Below, in pieces: positions 27,307 to 35,100 of a DNA stretch of 64,000 nucleotides. Positions within the stretch are counted from its first letter, which is position 1, and each line of letters opens with the position of its first letter. The notes below the pieces were generated by a model. The model saw only the letters and a list, made by a program, of their open reading frames with translations. It searched no databases and had not been told where the DNA came from. Source of the stretch: Rhodococcus pseudokoreensis. Its GTDB lineage: Bacteria > Actinomycetota > Actinomycetes > Mycobacteriales > Mycobacteriaceae. Position numbers and translations under genes: made by a program. Location: positions 248,001-312,000 of the forward strand of contig NZ_CP070614.1 in assembly GCF_017068395.1 (NCBI RefSeq), given 5' to 3'.

Positions 27307-28047
27307 GACTTTCATCCTTCCGTGTGATGAAAGCCTCCACCAGAGTCGGGGCGCAACAGTGTTCAACAACGCCGGGATCCTGTTCGCGGGTGATGTCGTG
27401 GATTCGGAGTTCACGGATTTCGAGCGGGTGATGGCGGTCGATTTCTGGGGAGTGGTGTATGGGACGAAGGCATTTTTGCCGTATGTGATGCGGTCCGATC
27501 GTGGGCATGTGGTGAACACGTCGTCGGCGTTCGGTCTCATGGCGGCGCCGGGATACTCGGCGTACAACGCTGCGAATTTCGCGGTGCGGGGGTTCACGGA
27601 GTCGCTGCGCCAGGAGATGCAGGTCGGTGGGCACCCGGTGAAGGTGACGTGTGTCGTTCCCGGCGGTGTCCGCACCTCGATCGCTCGCAGGGCTGGTCAT
27701 GCGGTGGGCGTCGATGGTGATGAGGTTGCGCGGTCGTTCGAGGAACGTATCGCCAGAACGGATCCCGGCGAGGCTGCACGGGTGATTCTGCGGGGCGTGG
27801 AACGGGGCAAGGCGCGGGTGTTGGTGGGCCCGGATGCTCGGGTGGTTGATGTGGTGACCAGGGTGCTCGGGCCGGCGTATCAGCGGGTGTTGCCGGCGGC
27901 GATGCGTCTCCAGAGATGAGGTGTCACACACAGCCTCGGAGACTGTTTGCCTGTGGGGCTGTTCGCGCCGGGGACGCCGACATGCAGCCTCGTTGCGGGC
28001 TCCACCGGCCGGGGAGCGGATGCCGCGCGATGCTGTCCACGGCCACG

Positions 28048-28071
28048 AGCCGCCAGCTGCTCCTGGCGGCT
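28048..28071. terminator. Hairpin downstream of the SDR gene
   Basis: AGCCGCCAG, six-base loop, CTGGCGGCT: a perfect 9-bp stem about 130 bases after the SDR stop and 120 bases before the end of the convergent secreted-protein gene. It could serve both. Confidence 0.5.
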
Positions 28072-28191
28072 ACCTGTGACTCTCTCTGGTCATCGCTTTT
28101 CGATCTCGTTGGAGCGGCGATCGGGTGGCCCACAGGGCTTCTCGTAGCCCACTGAGGGTGACGGTTCGCACGCACCCGGGAAGGCCCGGTG

Positions 28192-28620
28192 TCAGCGAGG
28201 GAAGAGGTGTTCGGTCAGTTGTCCCAGGGCGCCCTCATCCAAGCGGGGGAGGATGTCCATCCACACGCGCAGGGGTGGCCGCCCGATCACGGGTACGTCG
28301 ACGAAGACGAGGGAGCGCTGCGGCGAGGACCAGTCGCGCATGTCGAGTGTCGAGCACCCAGGGACCGGTTCGAAGCCGCTGGTGCACACCACGCTCACCC
28401 CGGGCTCGACGGGAGTCAGAACGCGGGTTCCCGGGACGTCGGGGTTCCAGAAGTCGGGGTCCTGCGGACCGAGCACGTCGTGGACGAACACGAGGGAGCC
28501 GCGAGGAATCGGCGGGGTGGCGGGGTCGGCGTCGGCGGGGGCAGAGCCGATCAGCACCGTTGCAGCGGCCAGAGCGAGAATGCTGCCGGTACGCCGTCCG
28601 GAGGGAATCGGCAGGGCCAT
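28192..28620 (-). CDS. Small secreted protein of unknown function
   Basis: 142 residues, ATG at 28620. N-terminal signal peptide (RRTGSILALAAATVLIGSA with cleavage near APADA). The mature protein contains LVFVHDVLGPQDPDFWNPDV and two cysteines (VVCTSGFEPVPGCSTL), which could form one disulfide. I do not recognise the family. It stands alone and converges with the SDR gene. Confidence 0.7.
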   Translation of the reverse strand: MALPIPSGRRTGSILALAAATVLIGSAPADADPATPPIPRGSLVFVHDVLGPQDPDFWNPDVPGTRVLTPVEPGVSVVCTSGFEPVPGCSTLDMRDWSSPQRSLVFVDVPVIGRPPLRVWMDILPRLDEGALGQLTEHLFPR

Positions 28621-29006
28621 GTCGGGCTCCTTGGTCAGGGAACGTGCGAAAGGGTGTCCTCACGTTATCGGTTGTCCCACATCGAGCTGCCGATTCGTCT
28701 GGCTGACCGGTCGAGAGGGTTCCTGCGTCGGAGGGGCCCAGGCCATGCACTCTCCGATCTGGACGAGTCGATGAGGCGCTGCGCGGGCCGGTATCGGGTT
28801 CACGTCACAGCTATGGGGGCTGTGTAGTTGCCGACAGCTCCTGTCATGGTCAGGGCGGTGGTGCATTCGACGCCGGCCCTCGGAGACGAGTTCAGGCGCC
28901 GCGGCTGAGGGTCGCGCGAAGGAGTGGGTATGGGTACCGCAGAGGGGGCCGGCGTTGATTCGTGGCCGATGGCCGCGGGGTGTACGCCTACACACAGAAT
29001 CGCTTG
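28621..29006. other. No gene recognised
   Basis: About 390 bases upstream of the AbiE-like pair. An ATG at 28924 is in frame with the AbiEi-like gene, but the region between lacks protein character and contains the AT-rich promoter, so I place the start at 29089. Confidence 0.45.
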
Positions 29007-29042
29007 TACAAACTTAAGTACTCGGTGGTATTTTAGTTTGTA
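29007..29042. promoter_or_regulatory. Inverted repeat and AT-rich promoter of the AbiE-like operon
   Basis: TACAAACT (29007-29014) and AGTTTGTA (29035-29042) form a perfect inverted repeat with a 20-base spacer that holds the palindrome ACTTAAGT and a TATTTT box. AbiEi antitoxins repress their own operon by binding inverted repeats at the promoter, so this is the likely operator. Confidence 0.6.
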
Positions 29043-29088
29043 TTCGCAGTTCGTCGGCGTCTGGTTGGGCGGGGAGGAGGTGGTGGGT

Positions 29089-30120
29089 GTGGATCGGGCG
29101 GATCGGTTGTTGTCGGGTGCGTTGCTGTTGTTGCGTCGCGCCGAGGTTCGGGTCGTCTCGGGTGGGCCCGCTGATCTGGAGCTGGTTGTGCCTGGTGGGG
29201 GCACGGTGGCGGTGAGGGTCAAGGTGTTTGGGAGGCCGCCGACCCCAAGCATTGTCGAGGGCCTGCGCCGGGGTTGTCGCGGGGACCGGTTCCTGCTTGT
29301 CACGCCCCGTGCGACGTCGTATTTGCGGGGGCTCGCGGGGGAGGGGGTGGTGGATCTGATCGCGGTCGAGGAGGGCCGTGTGATCATCGGGGGTGTCGAC
29401 CACACCGCGGCGGCGTCGACCGAGGCCAGGTCGGGGGACCGGGGTTTGCGGCGTGGTCGGCGGCCGTGGACGCGGTGGGCGGTCGAACGGTTGCTGTTGT
29501 TGGCCGAGCAGCCGTTGACGCAGGTCGAGCTGGCTGCGGTGTTGGAGGTTACGCAGCAGTCGGTCTCGCATGTGTTGCGGGGTCATCGGTTCGCGTCGCG
29601 CACCGACCGTGGGTGGGTGATCGGGCAGCGCGCCGAGGCCCTCGATGGGTTGCTTGGGGAGTATCCGGGTCCGGGGGGTGTGTCGACGTACTGGTACGGA
29701 CTCGATCCTGCGGTGCGGCAGGCGGAGGCGGCAGCAACATGGTGCGCTGAGAAGGGTGTGGGGTGTGTGCTGACCGGTGATGTGGCCGCGGATGTGTACG
29801 CGCCATGGCGGTTACCGGCGATGGCCGGGCTGTACAGCAGCGAGTTGTTGGACTTCACGGCGGCCGGTTTCACCCCGGCCACCGATGCGGAGTACACACT
29901 GGTGGTGACGGTGCCGGCGGACCCGACTGTGTGGCGGACCGCGGCCGCGGCGGCACAACCGACGGCGCGGGTCGATCCGACCGCGATCGACGCGGTGCCC
30001 CCGGCACGGGTCGATCCGATCATCGCGTTGCACGATGTGCTCGCCAGCCCGGGCCCGGATGCGGCGGAGGCCGGCGAGCACCTGCGTCGGGCGATCCTGG
30101 ACGGAACCTGGCGTGGCTGA
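29089..30120 (+). CDS. AbiEi-like antitoxin/HTH protein of a type IV toxin-antitoxin system
   Basis: 343 residues from GTG 29089, placed 8 bases after GGAGGAGG. The middle has a winged-HTH pattern (VERLLLLAEQPLTQVELAAV, LEVTQQSVSHVLRGHRF), followed by a longer domain with GVSTYWYGLDPAVRQAE and VLTGDVAADVYAPWRLP. HTH plus C-terminal domain followed directly by a nucleotidyltransferase-like gene is the AbiE layout, in which AbiEi represses the operon and counters the AbiEii toxin. The N-terminal ~100 residues are extra compared with classical AbiEi. Overlap with the next gene is 8 bases. Confidence 0.65.
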   Translation: MDRADRLLSGALLLLRRAEVRVVSGGPADLELVVPGGGTVAVRVKVFGRPPTPSIVEGLRRGCRGDRFLLVTPRATSYLRGLAGEGVVDLIAVEEGRVIIGGVDHTAAASTEARSGDRGLRRGRRPWTRWAVERLLLLAEQPLTQVELAAVLEVTQQSVSHVLRGHRFASRTDRGWVIGQRAEALDGLLGEYPGPGGVSTYWYGLDPAVRQAEAAATWCAEKGVGCVLTGDVAADVYAPWRLPAMAGLYSSELLDFTAAGFTPATDAEYTLVVTVPADPTVWRTAAAAAQPTARVDPTAIDAVPPARVDPIIALHDVLASPGPDAAEAGEHLRRAILDGTWRG

Positions 30121-30892
30121 CATTGTGCGGATCGATGCCGCCTCCAACGCGGCGGACCTGGGTTTGCGTGCGCTGGCGGATCTCGCTGCCGCCGCCTGCG
30201 GGCAGGACTACCGCATCATCGGCGGTCACATGGTGCACATTCTCAGCCACGTGTATCCCACCGCGGCGGCGGTGGCGCGGGTGACGGCGGACGCGGATGC
30301 GGGCATGGACGCCGTCGTCGCTGGTGGCGCGGATGTGCATGCGAACCTTCTCGCGCGCGGCTATCGGCGGGTGAAGGGCAATCACTATCAGGCCCCGTCC
30401 GGCGACGACACACCCCTGGCCGTAGATCTCCTGGTGCCGCTGACAACCGGCCGGCGCATGGACACCGTGTACGTGGGGGAGCACGGTTTCGATGCCATTC
30501 CGGGGCTGAGTCTGGCGTTGGCTGCCCCGCCGGTCGAGGTGTCGGTCCACGCGCGCCTGCACCGGGGAGACACTCTGGTCTTCGATGTGCTGGTTCCGGA
30601 TGTCGAGGCAGCGGTGGTTCTGAAGGTGCTTGCGTGGCACAGTCGTTCGGCGGCAAAGGATGTCACCGATCTTTGCTCGCTGATGGCGATCGTGCACGAG
30701 CACAAGGCGCGACTGACGGGATGGAAGCTCGGTACCGCGCAGAGCGGAACACGCGGGGATGCTGCGCGGGCGTTGTATGTCTTGGTGGCGATGATCGATC
30801 GGCAGCAGCGGATCGATGGACTGACGATGCCGGCCGCGCGATTGGGAGCGCTGATTCGAGCCCACATACGCGAGCCCGTGCCCGGTCGGTAA
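30113..30892 (+). CDS. AbiEii-like nucleotidyltransferase (toxin partner)
   Basis: 259 residues, GTG start inside the previous gene. The pattern is that of the nucleotidyltransferase superfamily used in AbiEii toxins: YRIIGGHMVHILSHVY, a DADAGMDAVVAGG metal-binding-like Asp cluster, later VDLLVPLTTGR, then LKVLAWHSRSAAKDVTDLCSL resembling the K-x-x-A-x-x-x-R-x-x-x-KD-x-x-DL signature of AbiEii. Such toxins add nucleotides to tRNA or otherwise block growth during phage infection. The pairing and overlap with the AbiEi-like gene support the call. Confidence 0.7.
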   Translation: MADIVRIDAASNAADLGLRALADLAAAACGQDYRIIGGHMVHILSHVYPTAAAVARVTADADAGMDAVVAGGADVHANLLARGYRRVKGNHYQAPSGDDTPLAVDLLVPLTTGRRMDTVYVGEHGFDAIPGLSLALAAPPVEVSVHARLHRGDTLVFDVLVPDVEAAVVLKVLAWHSRSAAKDVTDLCSLMAIVHEHKARLTGWKLGTAQSGTRGDAARALYVLVAMIDRQQRIDGLTMPAARLGALIRAHIREPVPGR

Positions 30893-30906
30893 CGCAATGT
30901 ATTTGT

Positions 30907-31281
30907 ATGGGTGTTCGGCGCGAAGCGCTGCTGTCAGTGCAATATGCCGTCAGTCGGGTGCTGGGTACCGAGCGGGCACGTCTGAATCCGGTCCGGGAGG
31001 CGCTCCGCGCCGACGACGGCGCGTTGCACCGCCGGTTGCTGCCGATCCGGGAGGAGGCCGGCCTGCCGGAGGAGATCTCGGCGCTGCGGCTGTTCGATGT
31101 GATCGCGTGGATGGACGGCAAGTACCGCGGCCTCGGAGAGCGCTCGGACCGACCCGGGGAAGATGCCACGTCCCGGGGTGACCGGCGGTCGGCTTCCTGG
31201 CAATTCACCATGGGGAGGATGGGGATTCGGGCAGCTGCCGCATTTCAAGGACATGGAGGCCCAGCGACTGGAAGCGGTTAA
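30907..31281 (+). CDS. Hypothetical protein, C-terminus altered near an IS5 insertion
   Basis: Open frame of 124 codons from ATG 30907, 15 bases after the AbiEii-like gene. Residues up to about 85 look protein-like (LLSVQYAVSRVLGTERARLN, RRLLPIREEAGLPEEISAL, LFDVIAWMDGKYRGLGER). The remainder overlaps a minus-strand gene fragment and reads as Gly/Arg filler to a stop at the IS5 target. Not recognised; the real gene may be a truncated third member of the operon. Confidence 0.35.
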   Translation: MGVRREALLSVQYAVSRVLGTERARLNPVREALRADDGALHRRLLPIREEAGLPEEISALRLFDVIAWMDGKYRGLGERSDRPGEDATSRGDRRSASWQFTMGRMGIRAAAAFQGHGGPATGSG

Positions 31282-31282
31282 G

Positions 31283-32148
31283 AGCGTGTCTCATGTGGAT
31301 GAAGTGATGTGTGGGACATAATGTGACGCGTGGTAGATGAGTTGTCACTGAGGTTGGTGCCGGATGCGTTGTGGGAGATAGTCGAACCGTTGATTCCGCC
31401 TTTTGTCGCCCGGCCGCAGGGAGGTGGCAGTGCCCCCGCCGATGACCGAGCGGTGTTCACCGCGATCGTGTATGTGCTCACCAGCGGATGTGCGTGGCGG
31501 CACCTGCCACCGTCCTTCGGGGTGACCGTGCCGACCGCGCATCGACGGTTCAGTGCCTGGGTGCGGGATGGGGTGTTCGAAAAACTCCATCGCGAGGTGC
31601 TCGACCAACTCGGTAGTGCGGGCGAACTCGACTGGACGGCAGCAATCCTGGACGCGGCGAGCGTCCGGGCAAAAAGAAGGGTTCGCTGACCGGCCCCAGT
31701 CCCGTCGACCGCGGCAAGAAGGGATCGAAGATCCACGTCCTATCCGAAACAAATGGAATCCCACTGGTCGTGGGTGTGACCGGGGCGAACACCCACGACA
31801 GCACGATGCTGCAACCGATGGTGGCCGCGCTTCCGGCGACGAAGTCCAGGCGCGGACCACGCCGACGCAAGCCGGGAAAGCTTCGCGCCGACAAGGGCTA
31901 CGACTACGACATTCACCGACGGTGGCTGCGCGAACGAGGCATCGTCCCGCGGATCGCCCGCCGTGGCATCGAGCGAAACGATCGCCTCGGCCGGTACCGG
32001 TGGAAGATCGAACGCACCATTGCCTGGCTCACCGGCTACCGGCGTATGACCATCCGCTACGAACGCTACGGCGAACACTTCGCTGGCTTCCTTCACCTCG
32101 CCGCCGCACTCACCTGCTTCAAAAAAACTTCCCACATGAGACACGCTC
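31283..32148. mobile_element. IS5-family (IS427-type) insertion sequence
   Basis: 866 bp with inverted ends beginning GAGCGTGTCTCATGTGG on both sides (perfect 17 bp). Flanked by TAA at 31280-31282 and 32149-32151. It is inserted in a small minus-strand gene that is also hit by an IS256 element. Confidence 0.88.
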
Positions 32149-32162
32149 TAAGCAGCCCGTAG
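31330..32162 (+). CDS. IS5-family transposase made by programmed -1 frameshift
   Basis: The first frame (31330-31689) gives LVPDALWEIVEPLIPPF, SGCAWRHLPPSFGVTVPTAH and DWTAAILDAASVRAKRR. The second frame continues with GPSPVDRGKKGSKIHVLS, VGVTGANTHDSTML and the catalytic end RYRWKIERTIAWLTGYRR. They join at GCAAAAAGAAGG (about 31671-31682), an A-rich slip site, by a -1 shift, as known for IS427-group elements. The second frame passes the right end of the IS and stops 14 bases outside at 32162; a seven-A run near 32121-32127 may have moved it out of its normal stop. Confidence 0.85.
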
Positions 32163-32221
32163 AGATGGGCGTCGATCACGGTGCCGTAGAACAGGGTCTG
32201 GTCGGACAGGGCGGCGCGGCG

Positions 32222-33600
32222 GGGACTATCAGAACTTCGGTGGAAGTAGCTCTGGCATATGAATTTAGTTTCCAGTTGCGGTGATTCGGCCTTCGAATGT
32301 GATAGCAAACGCATTGAGGGCTGGTTTCCACCTCGTCACCCATCGTGCTCTTCCCTTGCCGGTTGGGTCCAGCGCACGGGTGGCGAGGTAGAGACATTTG
32401 AGCGCGGCCTGGTCGCTGGGGAAGTGCCCACGCGCCCGTACTGCCCGCCGGTAGCGAGCATTGAGGGACTCGATCGCATTCGTCGAACAGATGACCCGTC
32501 GGATCTCGGCGTCGTAATCAAGGAACGGCACGAACTCGCTCCAGGCGTTCTCCCACAGCCGGACGATCGCCGGATACTTCGGACCCCACTTGTCGGCGAA
32601 CTCGGTGAAACACTCCCGGGCCGCGGACTCGTTGACGGCGGTGTAGATCGGACGCAAGTCCCGCGACATCTCGTCCCAGTACTGCCGCGAGGCATAACGG
32701 AACGTGTTGCGCAACAGGTGAATCAGACACGTCTGTACCACCGCGAGAGGCCACACGGTAGTGATCGCCTCCGGCAGCCCCTTGAGTCCGTCACAGACGA
32801 TCATGCAGACATCTGCAACGCCGCGGTTGCGGATCTCGGTCAGCACGGCGAGCCAAAATTTGGCCCCCTCACCACCGTCGCCGGCCCACAAACCGAGGAT
32901 CTCGCGTTCCCCGGCGGTGGTAACGCCGATGGCGACGTAGACGGGCCGGTTGGCGACCTGACCGTCGCGGATCTTGACGTGAATGGCATCGATGAACACC
33001 ACCGGATACACCGGGTCGAGAGGACGGACGGACCAGTCGGTCATCTCCGCGATCACCTTGTCGGTGATCTTGCTGATCGTCTCTCTCGAGACCGATGCTC
33101 CGTAGACGTCGTCGAAGTGCGCCGCGATTTCCCCGGTGGTCAGGCCCTTCGCCGAGAGTGACAGAACGATCTCGTCGACACCGGTCAACCGGCGCTGGCG
33201 TTTCTTGACGATCTGCGGATCGAACGAAGCGTCGGTGTCGCGGGGGACCTGGATCTCGACCGGTCCGATTTCCGTGAGCACCGTCTTGCTGCGGCGTCCG
33301 TTCCGGGAATTACCTCCGTTTCGGCCTGTGAACTGGTGCTTCTCGTAGCCGAGGTGCTCGTCCATCTCGGCTTCGAGTGCGATCTCGAGGACGTTCGCGG
33401 TGAGCTGGTTGAGTAACCCGTTCGGGCCGACCAACTCGACACCTTCGGCCCTGGCTTGAGCCAACAGTTGCTGGGCCAACTTCTGGTGGTCAATCTTCGA
33501 CTGATCCATGGGATCAAGTGTTTCGGTCATCGTCTTGCCTTCTCGCCAAGGAACTCGGCGTGTCGGCCAGATCCAGTTCAACCGTTATCCCGACAGTCCC
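32222..33600. mobile_element. IS256-family (Mutator) insertion sequence
   Basis: 1379 bp. Terminal inverted repeats start GGGACT at both ends and match in about 24 of 34 positions. An exact 8-bp target duplication GCGCGGCG lies at 32214-32221 and 33601-33608, the length usual for IS256. It carries one intact transposase gene on the minus strand. Confidence 0.92.
32265..33530 (-). CDS. IS256-family transposase
   Basis: 421 residues from ATG 33530; a longer frame upstream starts outside the usual protein. Family landmarks: LIALEAEMDEHLGYEKH-like start (LEIALEAEMDEHLGYEKHQF), EIQVPRDTDASFDPQIVKKR, the Asp in VVFIDAIHVKIRDG, GDGGEGAKFWLAVLTEIRNR, IVCDGLKGLPEAI and the C-terminal STNAIESLNARYRRAVRARG with the catalytic Glu. 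No disruption is seen, so the element is probably active. Confidence 0.94.
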   Translation of the reverse strand: MTETLDPMDQSKIDHQKLAQQLLAQARAEGVELVGPNGLLNQLTANVLEIALEAEMDEHLGYEKHQFTGRNGGNSRNGRRSKTVLTEIGPVEIQVPRDTDASFDPQIVKKRQRRLTGVDEIVLSLSAKGLTTGEIAAHFDDVYGASVSRETISKITDKVIAEMTDWSVRPLDPVYPVVFIDAIHVKIRDGQVANRPVYVAIGVTTAGEREILGLWAGDGGEGAKFWLAVLTEIRNRGVADVCMIVCDGLKGLPEAITTVWPLAVVQTCLIHLLRNTFRYASRQYWDEMSRDLRPIYTAVNESAARECFTEFADKWGPKYPAIVRLWENAWSEFVPFLDYDAEIRRVICSTNAIESLNARYRRAVRARGHFPSDQAALKCLYLATRALDPTGKGRARWVTRWKPALNAFAITFEGRITATGN

Positions 33601-33736
33601 GCGCGGCGCAGTTCGGGGAAAGCTTCGGCGAGTGTGTCCGACACGAGGTCGGCGACGCGGAATTCGTAGCGCATGTGCACTCATTTCTCGACGGCGGTGA
33701 GGTGGGTCGACCATGTTGATCTTCTGCCTGAACGTG

Positions 33737-34323
33737 CTATTCGGGTTGTTCGAGGGCGTCGGTGATGCGGTCGTGGATCCAGGTTTCGAGGTTCTGGCCG
33801 GCGGTGTGGGCGGCGGCGTGGGCGCGGGTGTATTCGTCGTTGCTGAGCCGGATGGGGATGCGGTGGGCGGGGCCTGGGGTGGGCCTGTGGGCGAGTTCGT
33901 GTCTGAGGTGCTGGCGCATTTCGCTGATGGGTAGGGATGCGAGGGCGGTGAGGATTTGAGCGCCGGTGGAGGTGGGGTCGTCGAGCAGGGCTAGGAGGAG
34001 GTGGTCGGTGCCGATCTCCTCGTGCCCGAGCAGGGCCGTCTGGCGCAGACTGCCCTCGGGGACCTTCTTCGTCTTCGCCGGTGATCGGGATGTGCCCCGC
34101 GGCCGGGGCGGAGCCCGCCGGTGCGCTGACATCCTCGAGCTTGCTCTCGAGGGCCGGCGGTGACACCCCATAAGGTCAGTGCTGCCGTTCCGGGGCCGCC
34201 GGCGTCGAAGATCTGGGGCGGGCAGGTGTTCGGTGCCGACGGAGTTCTGGTGGTGGCGCGGGCGGCTCCGGCGGCGAGGACGACCACCTGACGGGTTTGA
34301 TCGGAGAATCTCTCGAACACCAT
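33737..34323 (-). pseudogene. Clp N-domain protein with C-terminal ribbon-helix-helix-like tail, frameshifted
   Basis: ATG at 34323 then VFERFSDQTRQVVVLAAGAA, the start of Clp_N repeats. Sense then moves between frames: HQNSVGTEHL, then ALESKLEDVSAPAGSAPAAG, then KTKKVPEGSLRQTALLGHEE, IGTDHLLLALLDDPTSTGAQ and a tail with IPIRLSNDEYTRAHAAAHTA, LETWIHDRITDAL. At least three one-base shifts are needed (about 34240, 34165 and 34080), the first being a CCC shortened to CC. Clp_N binds substrates or adaptors; the tail resembles ribbon-helix-helix DNA-binding proteins. Either decayed or damaged by sequence errors. Confidence 0.6.
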
Positions 34324-35100
34324 GACGCGCCCCTCCCCATGCGTCGCCGCGAGCGACGCGATCCGCTGCTGAATCTCTGCTGCCCATTCTGGGTGGTGTG
34401 TAGGTGGTTATGGGTGGGATCGACCTCGGCAGCCTTGGGCGTAATGGTGCTGTGACCTGCTGTGATGATGTGTCTCCGGTTTGTGGTGTGGGGGCGCCGG
34501 CGACTTGTAGGGGAGTGTCGGCGCCGGGGTTGTCGGCGGGCGCGCGGGTGTCTGTTCCGTCCGATTTTGAGCCGGTTTTGAAAGGTGTTGATAGACAACG
34601 TATTTGGGTGTCTCAAGATTTTCGAATGTTTTGGGTTGTGTGGGACGTTCATCGCGAGATACGCCCAGATGACGACGCCACCGCGAGTCGTCCCCGGTCT
34701 CGCCGAGGGGCTGAGCACGCACGACGGCAAGCTGCTGTCGACGGAGGTCGCTGACGCGCACGGGTATGCCGCCGCCCTGTAATTTTGGATTCGTTGGTCG
34801 CATCGACTATTCACCGAGATCAGTGAGCTGCCTGATTTGGCCGTCCGGCGGCTTACCGTCCGGTCGGCACGATCCCTATCCCGGCAAGCCCTCTGCCGCG
34901 TCAGCCCGTGGAGCTTCCGCGCGGATGTCTTTGAGGGCATTCGCATGGCGTGGGTGGTCGGCAGGACTGTGTCCCCGATGAACGGCGGACTGGACGATGA
35001 GATCTGAGCGGTGGCGTGGTGTGCGACGGTCTGGTTCTGTGGTTCCTTTCGGGCTTGCGGCTGCGTTGGATTAAGTCAGGTACGGAGTGTTGTGACGTGC
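34324..35100. other. No gene recognised; AT-rich promoter-like stretch at 34560-34680
   Basis: About 780 bases. The section 34560-34680 is much more AT-rich than its surroundings and could hold the promoter of the Clp_N-like gene. Open frames through 34690-35006 have no family pattern. Confidence 0.4.

Larger units (their letters stand above)
26053..27358. mobile_element. IS3-family insertion sequence
   Basis: 1306 bp, with ends TGTTGCGCCCCGACT at the left and its complement at the right; imperfect match continues for about 26 bp. Target duplication GTG at 26050-26052 and 27359-27361. It carries orfA and orfB on the minus strand. Position inside an SDR gene is certain because removal restores the frame. 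Confidence 0.9.
25771..27919 (+). pseudogene. Short-chain dehydrogenase/reductase split by an IS3-family element
   Basis: The 5' part (to 26052) carries RVVAVTGAGAGIGRELAVQL, the NAD-binding loop, and ends at FGGVDAV. After the IS the 3' part resumes at 27362 with FNNAGILFAGDVV, then SSAFGLMAAPGYSAYNAAN (Ser and Tyr/Asn site) and a normal end. Removing the element and one GTG target copy restores a continuous frame (DAVFNNAGIL), so the gene was intact before insertion. The product resembles classical SDRs of about 280 residues. Start is ATG 25771, or TTG 25792, which has a better GGGAGGGG site upstream. Confidence 0.88.
31205..33674 (-). pseudogene. Small conserved protein gene interrupted by two insertion sequences
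   Basis: Reading from ATG 33674: RYEFRVADLVSDTLAEAFPEL, then the IS256 element. After removing it and one 8-bp copy the frame continues RRAALSDQTLFYGTVIDAHL to LYGLL, where the IS5 element sits. After removal it resumes NRFQSLG and, with one G fewer in a four-G run at about 31260-31263, LHVLEMRQLPE and a stop at 31205. The joined product of about 71 residues resembles a small actinobacterial protein family of unknown function (pattern: EFRVxxLVS, then LYGxVxDxxxLxGLLxRFQxLGLxVxExRxLP). Both insertions destroy it. Confidence 0.8.

Noticed and set aside
28924..29088. Extended N-terminus for the AbiEi-like protein from ATG 28924
   Set aside because: It would translate the AT-rich inverted-repeat promoter; GTG 29089 has a strong GGAGGAGG site at correct distance.
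33531..33581. Longer N-terminus for the IS256 transposase
   Set aside because: The upstream residues run into the terminal inverted repeat region and do not match the family; the ATG at 33530 fits better.
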